The translations under genes and the position numbers were made by a program. From contig OZ241918.1 of assembly GCA_965203915.1 (NCBI GenBank), positions 558,001 to 622,000 of the forward strand: a DNA stretch of 64,000 bases. The letters are read 5' to 3'. The notes under the pieces were generated by a model, which was not told the DNA's origin, made no database searches, and saw only the letters and a program-made list of their open reading frames with translations. Below are positions 8,144 through 16,304 of the stretch, one piece after another; positions within the stretch are counted from its first letter, which is position 1; every line of letters starts with the position of its first letter. Origin of the DNA: JASGCL01 sp965203915. Lineage in GTDB: Bacteria > Pseudomonadota > Alphaproteobacteria > JASGCL01.

Positions 8144-8899
8144 TTAGTGGTGGAGGTGTAGCGCATCATTAATGTAAAGGCAAGTTAAAAAACAAAAAAC
8201 GTAGGCTTGTAAAAACGCCACCATGATTTCAAAACCGACCAACACAACATTAACCGTGATGGGTAACAACCCCGCCACCCCAAACGACAGGGCGGCCAAG
8301 GGCAGGACGAAGCCAGCAAAAATTTTCATCATGGCATGCCCCACCATCATGTTGGCAAACAAACGAACCGAAAGGCTGATGGGGCGCGATAAGTAAGAAA
8401 TAAATTCAATCGGTATCATCAAAGGAAACATGAAGGCTGGCGTCCCCTTTGGCGGGACAAAGAAGGTTAGAAAATGCAAACCATGTTTGATAAAACCTAA
8501 AATAGTTACAAAAACAAAAATAACCGCGGCCATGACAAAGGTAACAAAAATATGGCTGGTGAAGGTGAAGCTGTAAGGTAGCAGCCCCAACAAATTCCCT
8601 ATCAAAATAAAAAAGAATAGCGAGAAAACAAACGGCAGGTATTTTTTGCCTTCGCTGCCACTGTTGGATTCTATCATGTTGGCAATAAATTGATAAGACT
8701 GTTCGACAACCGATTGCAATCGCGTTGACACCAAATTGTTCGCGCTTGCTTTTTGACGGGTGGCAAGAAACAAAAGGGTGCTGCAAACCAGCAAAGTCAA
8801 CATCATGAACAATGATGAATTGGTGAAAGAAACATCGGTGTTGCCAATGTGAATCGGCACGATGGTGTGGATTTGAAATTGATGTAATGGGCTTGCCAT
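8144..8899 (-). CDS. atpB: F0F1 ATP synthase subunit a
   Basis: A 251-residue polytopic protein that forms the proton half-channels next to the c ring. The essential arginine is Arg179 in SLSVRLFANMMVGH. Other family blocks are NLLGLLPYSFTFTSH (about 102-116), FMFPLMIPIEFISYLSRPISL (about 156-176) and the C-terminal VAFLQAYVFCFLTCLYINDALHLHH. The ATG is preceded by AGGGG on the minus strand (plus-strand CCCCT at 8908-8912). Only 35 bases separate it from the end of cobN. No atpI, which often precedes atpB, is present. Confidence 0.95.
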   Translation of the reverse strand: MASPLHQFQIHTIVPIHIGNTDVSFTNSSLFMMLTLLVCSTLLFLATRQKASANNLVSTRLQSVVEQSYQFIANMIESNSGSEGKKYLPFVFSLFFFILIGNLLGLLPYSFTFTSHIFVTFVMAAVIFVFVTILGFIKHGLHFLTFFVPPKGTPAFMFPLMIPIEFISYLSRPISLSVRLFANMMVGHAMMKIFAGFVLPLAALSFGVAGLLPITVNVVLVGFEIMVAFLQAYVFCFLTCLYINDALHLHH

Positions 8900-8934
8900 G
8901 AATTTTTCCCCTATATTTTTATAATAGTTTTTCT

Positions 8935-11900
8935 TTAATCAATTTGTTGCTTTTTTTCAACCAATAATTTTTGCAAAATATCCATAACATGATTTTGCCG
9001 CGGTTGCCACAATTTGCGGTCGATGGCTTCTTGAAATTTTGCCGCCATATCATATAGGGCAGGCAGGTTATGGTCGCGTAAAAACTTTACCGAATCTTCC
9101 TCTAACAAATAATGCTGAAACAAAAGGTCAAAATGGGCGGGGGCCACGGCCACCGTGGTGGCGGCAAAAGCAAAAAGATAATCAACCGTTGCCGCCATTT
9201 CGAATCCGCCTTTGTAACCTTGCTGTCTTATACGCGCCAGCCATTTTTTATTCACCGCCCGCCCGCGCACGATTAAACCAATTTCTTCGGCCAGGGTTCT
9301 TACCATGGGTTGGGCTGGGTTGCTGTGGTCGTTGTGGTAATGGGCAATTTTTTTATCGCGGTTATTTTTTTGTTGCAAGAAACTGGCGGCGTTGAACAAT
9401 CCCCCTTGGAATTGATAATAATCGTCGCTGTCCAAAATATCATGTTCGCGGTTGTCTTGGTTTTGCATCACAACATCGGTGGTGCTTAATTTGTTATGGA
9501 ATATATTTTTTTTGCTTTGGCTGTCGGTCACCGATTTGTTGGCTTGGCCTTTGGTGTAATAATGACTGGTCCAATGTAAAAATTGTTGGGCGAGGTCGCC
9601 TTTGCTTTGCCATGACCCATTGTCCAACATCTGTTGCATGCCCGTGCCATAACTGTTGGGGGCGGGGCCAAAAATCGCGGCCCCCGCAAAATCTTCGGCT
9701 GTTGTTTTATCAACGCCTTGCTGTATTAATTCTTCGCTGGTTTTTTTATAATGGTCGGCTAGGGGGTTTTGTTCGGCACTTTCGTTTAGGTTGGCAACGG
9801 CGCGATAGGCCGAATCAAACAAATCTATCAAATGCGGAAAAGCATCGCGAAAGAAGCCCGAGATTCGCAAGGTAATCATGACGCGTGGTCGTTGCAACAA
9901 CGAAAGCGGCATGATGGTAAAACCAACCACGCGGCCCGATGTTTCTTCCCACGTTGGTTCGCACCCCATCAGCCATAATGCCATGGCGATGGTTTCGCCC
10001 GCGGTCCTCATTTCCGCCGTGCCCCAAGCGGTCAGGGTGATGTTTTTGGGGTAATCGCCATGTTCTGACAAATAACGGCTCAACACCAAATGCCCCGAAC
10101 GTCTGGCAATGTCGAACGCGGCCGCGCTCGGCGTTTTGCGATTATCAACCGTAAAAAAATTATGCCCAGTGGGCAGGAGGTCAGGCCGACCACGACTGGG
10201 CGCGCCCGACCCGCCAGGCGGAATGAATTGCCCATCAAGACCGCGCAACAAATTATCCAATTCCTGTTGCGGCGACAGGATAATTTTTTTGCGCAGGTTA
10301 TGGGCCTGCTCTATCAGCGGCTGCATCGTGTTCGATTTTTTTAACTCCGCAAAAATCGGCTGTAATTGTTTTTCTATTTTTTTGCTGCGCGGTAATGATA
10401 AAATACTCCCCAGCCAAGCGATGGATAATTGTTGTATCGCCGAATCTTCATCGCCCGCGGTAATGATATTTTTACCAAAGCAATTTTCTATAATATTTTT
10501 ATGGGTGGCGTTGTTTTGTATATCCAATAAATCGGATAGGGTTTGTGGCAAGGAAGCAACATGGGTTTTGAGCCGCATCAAATAGAAAATATTTTCTGCA
10601 AGCTGTGCTCCATCAATGCCTCCCCCCAACACATGCAAACCACCACGAATTTGCAAATCGCGCAGGGCGCATAAATGTTTATCGATAACCGCCAGCTGTT
10701 GTAAATTATTCACGGACCAAGCGTTTTTTTCTATCCCCAATTCTTTGTCAAGTTCGCTGCTGGTGAGTTCTTGCCAAATGTCACGGATAAGATTTTGTTG
10801 TCGCCCTTCGTTTAGCTGTCTTGCCTGTTGGTATTCATCCATCAACCATTCCAATTTTTGTAGCGAAGCCGATTGTTCGGCGCGCATCATCATCGGCGGC
10901 AAATGGGCGATGATGGTTGCGGCGGTGCGGCGTTTGGCTTGGGCACCTTCACCAGGGTCATTGATGATGAAGGGATAAAAATAGGGGCAGGTGGGAAGCA
11001 AAGCGCGCGGCAAGCAAGGGGACCCAACCCCAGGCAGGGCGCCCAATGACTTTCCCGACAACCATTCCAAATTGCCATGTTTACCAAAATGGATAAAGGC
11101 ATGGGGCGCAAATTTTTCCAAGTAAGCATGATGCGCGATATAGTAATGGGGTGGCGGTAAATGGGGATCATGTTGCGATTCATCGGCATCAATATCGTAA
11201 CCGCGTTGTGGTTGAAGCAACAATAAAATATTGCCAAATTGTTCACCCATGATAAGGAAAGATTTTTTATTCTTGTCAAAAAATGGGTCTTGGTTGGGCG
11301 CGCCCCAACGTTGGGTAATTTTCTTTTGCCAAGCATTTGACATGTTAGCAAAATAATTTTTGTAATCGGCGAGCGATAGGGTAAGGCGTATTTTTTTTTG
11401 TGCACGGTGGTTTGCGTTTGATAATTTTCCTGATAATTTTTTTGGTTTGTTATTTTTCTTTTGCGTGGCATATTCGTTGGTGATGCCCGCCGCCATGTGA
11501 TTGGCAATATCCTGGCCCGATAAATGGGTTTGGTATTTTTTCCCCAGGTCATATTTTTTTTGATGAAGTTTTTTAAAAAACACAGCCAGCGATTCGGGGG
11601 TATTCAACCCCACGCCATTCATCAATCGGCTATCCTTGGCGGGATAATTGGATGTCATCACCGCCAGTCGTTTGTTTTTATTTTCCATGGTTTGCAAAAC
11701 CATGTAAGATTTTATTTTTGCGATGAAGGGCGGCAAGGCTTCGCGCGCCAGCTTAAAATCCTTTAGTTCAATTTCCAGCTCGGTATCGCGCGCGAGGTTT
11801 TCTTTAAAACCCAAAATACTTTCGGTGATAACGCCGTCTTGCTCGGGCAGAATAACCGACAGGGTGGCATCCTGCACCGAGAGGCCTTGCGGATTCTGTT

Positions 11901-12825
11901 GCCATGTTTGCCGCGTCGTGGTGCAAACAATGGGGCGCAACACGGGGGCCGATGTTTGCCAGGCATTGTAATTATTGCCTTCGTCCTGTTCGCTATTGTT
12001 ATCGCGCTGGGTAAAATTTAACAGGCTGATAATAAGTTGTGGTTGATGCGCCGCCAGCAAATGATTGATTATTTTTTTTGCCGTGGGGTCCTTGCTTGCA
12101 TTAAGGTAAATGGCCACCGCCGTGATGTTTTGTTGCGCCAGGGCTTGGATTATTTTATCTATCAATGCTGTTTGCCCCGATTGAAAATGGGCGCGATAAA
12201 ACATGATAACCACCGCGGGTTTTTCGGCCAGCCATCGATTAAAATCATAATCACCTGCGCCACCATATAACCCCGCGGGAAGAATTTCTTTCGGTGGCGG
12301 AATGGGGCTGGGCGCGGTGGCGTTTAGCAACAGCAAACCATGGGTTATGTTTTCTAACCCGCTGTAGGACCAATAGTTTTCTAACAATTGGCGGGTGGTT
12401 TTATCGCCCGTGGTGTAATCGACCAATTCGGGGTCGGTGTGGGGTGCGTTGTCGCCGCTTAAGAAATAAAGTTGAATATTTTTTTCGCGCGCCAATTTAT
12501 AAAATTGTTCTACGCCGTAATGCCAATAATTTTTTCCACCCAGCAAACGGATGATAATTATTTTTGCGTGGCTGGCAACATGTTCGATATAATCGTCAAT
12601 CGCGAAGGGATGTTTTAAATCGTTAAGGTTGGCGGCGCGCAGCGAATATATTTTTTTATCAAAATCTTTTCGTAATTTTTTTTTTAAGGATTTGAGCGAT
12701 AGGGATAACAAAGTCAGGTCGCTATCCGCGAAGGATAAAAAAACCATGTCGGCGGGCGATTGTTTTACCACCACGGCGTTGCTGGTGGTATCAATGGTTC
12801 GTGGGTCGCCAACGATAAGGTGCAT
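8935..12825 (-). CDS. cobN: aerobic cobaltochelatase, CobN subunit
   Basis: A 1296-residue protein, the normal size for CobN, the large subunit of the ATP-dependent chelatase that inserts cobalt into hydrogenobyrinate a,c-diamide with CobS and CobT. The N-terminus (MHLIVGD, then QSPADMVFLSFADSDL at about 22-37) matches CobN starts. Conserved blocks include FIHFGKHGNLEWLSGKSLG (about 575-595), FIINDPGEGAQAKRR and a YGTGMQQMLDNGSW stretch in the C-terminal third. ChlH/BchH-type magnesium chelatase is the related alternative, but the N-terminus favours CobN. No Shine-Dalgarno sequence is evident. The 3' end lies 35 bases before atpB, an unusual neighbour. No cobS, cobT or other cobalamin gene is in the window. 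Confidence 0.88.
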   Translation of the reverse strand: MHLIVGDPRTIDTTSNAVVVKQSPADMVFLSFADSDLTLLSLSLKSLKKKLRKDFDKKIYSLRAANLNDLKHPFAIDDYIEHVASHAKIIIIRLLGGKNYWHYGVEQFYKLAREKNIQLYFLSGDNAPHTDPELVDYTTGDKTTRQLLENYWSYSGLENITHGLLLLNATAPSPIPPPKEILPAGLYGGAGDYDFNRWLAEKPAVVIMFYRAHFQSGQTALIDKIIQALAQQNITAVAIYLNASKDPTAKKIINHLLAAHQPQLIISLLNFTQRDNNSEQDEGNNYNAWQTSAPVLRPIVCTTTRQTWQQNPQGLSVQDATLSVILPEQDGVITESILGFKENLARDTELEIELKDFKLAREALPPFIAKIKSYMVLQTMENKNKRLAVMTSNYPAKDSRLMNGVGLNTPESLAVFFKKLHQKKYDLGKKYQTHLSGQDIANHMAAGITNEYATQKKNNKPKKLSGKLSNANHRAQKKIRLTLSLADYKNYFANMSNAWQKKITQRWGAPNQDPFFDKNKKSFLIMGEQFGNILLLLQPQRGYDIDADESQHDPHLPPPHYYIAHHAYLEKFAPHAFIHFGKHGNLEWLSGKSLGALPGVGSPCLPRALLPTCPYFYPFIINDPGEGAQAKRRTAATIIAHLPPMMMRAEQSASLQKLEWLMDEYQQARQLNEGRQQNLIRDIWQELTSSELDKELGIEKNAWSVNNLQQLAVIDKHLCALRDLQIRGGLHVLGGGIDGAQLAENIFYLMRLKTHVASLPQTLSDLLDIQNNATHKNIIENCFGKNIITAGDEDSAIQQLSIAWLGSILSLPRSKKIEKQLQPIFAELKKSNTMQPLIEQAHNLRKKIILSPQQELDNLLRGLDGQFIPPGGSGAPSRGRPDLLPTGHNFFTVDNRKTPSAAAFDIARRSGHLVLSRYLSEHGDYPKNITLTAWGTAEMRTAGETIAMALWLMGCEPTWEETSGRVVGFTIMPLSLLQRPRVMITLRISGFFRDAFPHLIDLFDSAYRAVANLNESAEQNPLADHYKKTSEELIQQGVDKTTAEDFAGAAIFGPAPNSYGTGMQQMLDNGSWQSKGDLAQQFLHWTSHYYTKGQANKSVTDSQSKKNIFHNKLSTTDVVMQNQDNREHDILDSDDYYQFQGGLFNAASFLQQKNNRDKKIAHYHNDHSNPAQPMVRTLAEEIGLIVRGRAVNKKWLARIRQQGYKGGFEMAATVDYLFAFAATTVAVAPAHFDLLFQHYLLEEDSVKFLRDHNLPALYDMAAKFQEAIDRKLWQPRQNHVMDILQKLLVEKKQQID

Positions 12826-12936
12826 GGTTTAAGCCATAGCCCGAAATGGCAATAAAAAAAAGCCAGTTAATGAAGGGGCGATGGCACGATTATTTTTAGA
12901 AAATGGCCTGCCCATGGCGAGGTATGGTTATCAGAT
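12826..12936 (-). other. short upstream region of cobN, no riboswitch seen
   Basis: These 111 bases lie between cobN and the glnA terminator. I looked for the conserved B12-box elements of cobalamin riboswitches and did not find them. The region is too short for the full aptamer. No convincing -35/-10 pair stands out. Confidence 0.4.
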
Positions 12937-12976
12937 AAAAAAAACCGCCCCCGTTAAACAACGGGGACGGTTTTTT
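12937..12976 (-). terminator. intrinsic terminator of glnA
   Basis: AACCGCCCCCGTT (12943-12955) and AACGGGGACGGTT (12960-12972) form a 13-bp stem with a four-base loop. The single imperfect position is a G-U pair in the minus-strand RNA and a C-A mismatch on the plus strand, so the minus strand is favoured. A run of eight T follows in the minus-strand direction. It sits 18 bases past the glnA stop. Confidence 0.9.
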
Positions 12977-12994
12977 AAAAGATTCGCGCTGGTA

Positions 12995-14404
12995 TTAATG
13001 TGAATAATACATGTCATATTCCACGGGGTGTGGATTATGTTCTAAGCGATAAACTTGGTTCCATAAGATTTCCGAATAGGATTCGATGAAGTCTTTGGTG
13101 AAGACATCGCCTTTTAATAAAAAGCCATTGTCTTTTTCCAACGATTCCAATGCTTCGCGTAACGAATGGCACACGGTGGGAATTTTTTTCAATTCCGCGG
13201 GTGGCAAATGATACAAATCCATATCATGGGGATCGCCTGGGTGGATTTTGTTAGCAATACCGTCAAGCCCCGCCATTAACAATGCCGTGTAGCACAGGTA
13301 AGGGTTGGCAAGCGGATCGGGGAAACGGAATTCAACCCGCTTCGCCTTCAAATTGCCAACATGGGGGATACGACAAGCCGCCGAACGATTACGCGCCGAA
13401 TAGGCCATGATAACGGGCGCTTCAAAGCCAGGTATCAAACGTTTGTAGCTGTTTGTCGAAGGGTTGGTAAAAGCATTCAAAGCCTTGGCATGTTTTATCA
13501 CGCCACCAATGAAGTAAAGTGCGGTTTCGGAGAGGTCGGCGTAGCCACCTTTTTTGGCAAAGGTATTTTCGCCATTTTTCCACAAGGAAATATGAACGTG
13601 CATCCCCGAACCATTATCGCCATGCAATGGCTTGGGCATGAAGGTTGCGGTTTTGCCAAATGATTCGGCGACATTCTGCACGCCAAATTTGTATATTTGC
13701 ATGTTGTCGCCAGTTGCCACCAAGGTGTCATACTTCATCCCCAATTCATGTTGCGCGGGGGCAACTTCGTGGTGATGTTTTTCCATCTGCAACCCCATAC
13801 CAGTCAGGGCATCGAGCATTTCCGCACGGAAATCAACGCCACGGTCCATGGGGGGCACAGGAAAATAGCCACCTTTTTTACGTGGGCGATGACCCATGTT
13901 GCCATCTTCATATTCTTTCCAAGAATTGGCAGGCCATTCTTCGCTGTCGAAGCTATAGGCAACCAAATTTGGTTCGTTGCTCCAACGGACTGAATCGAAC
14001 ACAAAAAATTCTGATTCGGGCCCAAAATAGGCGGTGTCGGCAATGCCGAGAGAATTTAAATATTCAATCGATTTTTTGGCAATGGAACGCGGATCGCGGT
14101 TATAATTTTTGCCAGACACGGGGTCTATAACATCGCAAAAAATAACCAATTCGGGTTCAGCCGTAAAGGGGTTGATAAAGGCGCGTGACACATCGGGCAT
14201 AAGCAACATGTCTGATTCGTTGATTGCTTTCCATCCTTCGATAGATGAGCCATCAAACATCAAGCCTTCTTCCAACGCATCGGCCACGGTGTTGGCCATT
14301 TGCGCGAAGTGATGCCACTTGCCACGGGGGTCGGTGAAACGAAAGGAAACATATTTTATGTTTTCGTCGTTAATTTTTTTTAAAATGTCCTTTGCAGACG
14401 ACAT
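12995..14404 (-). CDS. glnA: glutamine synthetase, type I (GSI-beta)
   Basis: A 469-residue enzyme, the standard GSI length, which condenses ammonia and glutamate using ATP as the main entry of nitrogen. Motifs in order: DGSSIEGW (51-58), the metal and substrate region GPESEFF (about 133-139), the ATP-site block NGSGMHVHISLW (about 265-276), NPSTNSYKRLIPGFEAPV, then RNRSAACRIP. Tyr398 in DLYHLPP corresponds to the tyrosine that GlnE adenylylates, so covalent control is likely. A strong AAGGAG lies 7 bases before the ATG (plus-strand CTCCTT 14412-14417). glnB, which often precedes glnA in alphaproteobacteria, is absent here; obg is the upstream neighbour. The gene has its own terminator. Confidence 0.97.
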   Translation of the reverse strand: MSSAKDILKKINDENIKYVSFRFTDPRGKWHHFAQMANTVADALEEGLMFDGSSIEGWKAINESDMLLMPDVSRAFINPFTAEPELVIFCDVIDPVSGKNYNRDPRSIAKKSIEYLNSLGIADTAYFGPESEFFVFDSVRWSNEPNLVAYSFDSEEWPANSWKEYEDGNMGHRPRKKGGYFPVPPMDRGVDFRAEMLDALTGMGLQMEKHHHEVAPAQHELGMKYDTLVATGDNMQIYKFGVQNVAESFGKTATFMPKPLHGDNGSGMHVHISLWKNGENTFAKKGGYADLSETALYFIGGVIKHAKALNAFTNPSTNSYKRLIPGFEAPVIMAYSARNRSAACRIPHVGNLKAKRVEFRFPDPLANPYLCYTALLMAGLDGIANKIHPGDPHDMDLYHLPPAELKKIPTVCHSLREALESLEKDNGFLLKGDVFTKDFIESYSEILWNQVYRLEHNPHPVEYDMYYSH

Positions 14405-14639
14405 GTTTTTTCTCCTTAAATTGATGATAAATTATTATTAGCTGAAGTAAGCCACAAGTTTTTTTGATTGGTTGGTGTCATTTCATTTCTGACCAGCGGT
14501 TATACCGTTAGAAACCGAAACTTGGAATTTATTACTATGACGAGTCCAAAGGAAGCGCAAGGAAAAAATGCAATTTTTTGTAATTTTTTTTATTAAAACA
14601 CCCGAACTTTTGGTTGACAAAATATAGCATTAAGTATCA
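14405..14639 (-). promoter_or_regulatory. glnA upstream region (235 bases)
   Basis: This AT-rich gap between obg and glnA should hold the glnA promoter. On the minus strand TTGCGC and TAGTAA are 17 bases apart (about 14534-14562), a modest sigma70 candidate. I see no -24/-12 GG-N10-GC promoter and no NtrC-type palindrome. A short CGGT-TAT-ACCG inverted repeat (14497-14507) could be an operator but is too short to claim. Confidence 0.25.
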
Positions 14640-15821
14640 TTATAGATTCCCTTTCCCTGCCATTTCTGAATTATTTGCCTTCGCTTCTTCCTTGGGCGGT
14701 TTTTTGCTAGGCTGAGGCCTTGCCGTGGTCGCCTCATGCGATGCTGTTGCCATTGTCGCTTCCATTATCGCTTCCTGGGCCAAAGCTTGCTGGTTTATGT
14801 TGGATAAAGATTGCGCGATGGTCGCGATTAATTCTTTGATATTCATGTGGGTTTTGGATGATATAACAAAGGTTGGTTGTTTGATAGATTTTTCAAATTT
14901 TTTCTTAATACTGGTTGCGGTGGCTTCGTCGACCAAATCGCCGCGCGATAAAACAATGATTTCTGGTTTTTTATACATAGCCTGGCTGTAGGATGATATT
15001 TCCTGCCTGATGGTTTTATAATGGGCTATGCAATCGGCCACGTCGGCGGGGGTGCCGTTGCCCGCATCGATAGACACCAAATGCACCAACAATTTACAGC
15101 GTTCGGCATGGGCAAGAAACCTTGTTCCCAAACCAACCCCTTCCGACGCGCCCTCAATCAATCCTGGCAAGTCAGCCATCACGAAATTTAAATCGCCCAA
15201 ATTCCATTTTTTTCCCGCCACAACGCCGAGGGCAGGGATAAGGGTGGTGAAGGGATAATCGGCAATTTTTGGTCGCGCGGCAGAAACCACCGATAATAAA
15301 GTTGATTTACCCGCGTTGGGTAGGCCTACCAACCCCACATCGGCTATTAATTTTAATTTTAACCATACCCATAATTCTTCACCCGTGGTGCCGCGTGTGA
15401 ATTGGCGGGGGGCACGGTTGGTGGATGATTTAAAATGCAAATTACCCAAGCCCCCTTTGCCGCCCTTGGCAATGCGAAAAACCATGTCTTTTTTGTTTAA
15501 ATCGCATAACAGGGTTTCCTTGTCTTCGGCATAAACCTCAGTCCCGATAGGAACGAACAAAATGATGTCGTCGGCGGCACGCCCATATTTATCGCGCCCC
15601 ATACCATTTTGGCCTTTTTTGGCTTTAAAATGTTGCTGATAGCGATAATCAATAAGGGTGTTAAGGTTTTCAACCGCCTTCAAAATAACCGATCCACCGC
15701 GGCCACCGTCGCCGCCGCTGGGCCCGCCGAATTCAATAAATTTTTCACGGCGAAACGCCGCGACACCATCACCGCCGTCGCCAGCTTTGATAAAAATTTT
15801 AACCTCATCAAGGAATTTCAT
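14640..15821 (-). CDS. obg: Obg/CgtA GTPase, ribosome assembly
   Basis: A 393-residue GTPase that works in 50S subunit maturation and stress control. The glycine-rich Obg fold is clear at the N-terminus (MKFLDEVKIFIKAGDGGDG, FGGPSGGDGGRGGSV, GRAADD). The G domain has the P loop GLPNAGKST (166-174), switch region FTTLIP (191-196), G3 DLPG (217-220) and a G5-like SSKTH (321-325). The G4 position reads SRGD (292-295) instead of NKxD, so the guanine-specificity motif is degenerate. The tail of about 50 residues is low-complexity and rich in A, T, K and E. The Shine-Dalgarno sequence is weak (AGG). rpmA and rplU, frequent neighbours, are not upstream; the giant-gene array begins there instead. Confidence 0.95.
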   Translation of the reverse strand: MKFLDEVKIFIKAGDGGDGVAAFRREKFIEFGGPSGGDGGRGGSVILKAVENLNTLIDYRYQQHFKAKKGQNGMGRDKYGRAADDIILFVPIGTEVYAEDKETLLCDLNKKDMVFRIAKGGKGGLGNLHFKSSTNRAPRQFTRGTTGEELWVWLKLKLIADVGLVGLPNAGKSTLLSVVSAARPKIADYPFTTLIPALGVVAGKKWNLGDLNFVMADLPGLIEGASEGVGLGTRFLAHAERCKLLVHLVSIDAGNGTPADVADCIAHYKTIRQEISSYSQAMYKKPEIIVLSRGDLVDEATATSIKKKFEKSIKQPTFVISSKTHMNIKELIATIAQSLSNINQQALAQEAIMEATMATASHEATTARPQPSKKPPKEEAKANNSEMAGKGNL

Positions 15822-15928
15822 GAAAAACCTATAGCATAATCGCCAGCTATTTGCTGGGCTATTTATTTTGGTTGGTTTTTATGGGCTATTGGCTATAAAA
15901 ACCCCCGTTAGGGAGGGGCGGTAGTCAG

Positions 15929-15955
15929 CATATCAGCTTTGTTTAAGCTGATATG
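15929..15955. terminator. perfect 11-bp hairpin at the orphan gene end
   Basis: CATATCAGCTT (15929-15939), loop TGTTT, AAGCTGATATG (15945-15955). It spans the relic stop codon. The run of T that follows this hairpin in the intact copies is deleted here, so termination activity is doubtful. Confidence 0.5.
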
Positions 15956-16021
15956 GCTTAATGGGTGATTCGTCACGGCGCCCACCGCGAGCGCAGTTTA
16001 ATGGGTGATTCGCTTCAAAAA

Positions 16022-16045
16022 CTCCCATGTTGGGAGGTCATTTTT
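16022..16045 (+). terminator. hairpin CTCCCA-TGT-TGGGAG with T tract
   Basis: A 6-bp perfect stem (16022-16027 with 16031-16036) is followed by GTCATTTTT. In the other three spacers two bases are missing and the stem falls to four pairs. It may stop read-through into giant gene 1. Confidence 0.4.
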
Positions 16046-16190
16046 ACCCATTTATTATCCTTATTTATCAATAAAAAATGATTTTTAACAGTATAAATCA
16101 AGATGTAATCATTGGAGGGCGCCCGTTAAGCCAACGCAATCGAAGAAAGGTTAATAAATACAAAAAAAACCTTAAAAAACAAAAAAACAC

Positions 16191-16219
16191 TTGACGCAAC
16201 GCATAAAAATTATTATAAA
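16191..16219 (+). promoter_or_regulatory. promoter of giant gene 1
   Basis: TTGACG (16191-16196), 17-base spacer, TATAAA (16214-16219). An A-rich stretch directly upstream could act as an UP element. The same promoter stands before giant genes 2, 3 and 4. The inferred leader is about 78 bases. Confidence 0.75.
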
Positions 16220-16304
16220 CCGCTGCAGGTTAGAGCGGTAAGAGTTAAATTATATTTTTTCGTGATAGGAAAAATATAGGGAAAGAATTTTCATAGGGAC
16301 AAGC

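Larger units (their letters stand above)
15915..16304. repeat. remnant of a giant-gene 3' end plus spacer, upstream of giant gene 1
   Basis: From about 15915 the sequence matches the 3' end of the giant genes: GGCGG, two mismatches, then CAGCATATCAGCTTTGTTTAA at 15926-15946, including the stop codon. It goes on with the same order of spacer elements: a GGGTGATTCG repeat (here two ATGGGTGATTCG copies at 15961 and 16001), a CCCATGTTGGGAGGTCATTTTTACCC block and the promoter. Relative to the other spacers it lacks 22 bases between two GCTGATA repeats. Positions about 16092-16160 are specific to this copy. No coding sequence precedes it, so it is a decapitated end of a former upstream copy. The bases 15822-15914 hold no gene. 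Confidence 0.8.

Noticed and set aside
12826..12936. Cobalamin riboswitch upstream of cobN
   Set aside because: The region is only about 110 bases and lacks the B12-box consensus.
14418..14639. Sigma54/NtrC-type control region of glnA
   Set aside because: No GG-N10-GC element and no NtrC palindrome could be found on the minus strand.
14614..14643. TTGACA with TATCAT or CATTAT as a plus-strand promoter
   Set aside because: It would point antisense into obg and the spacing is off; no plus-strand gene follows.
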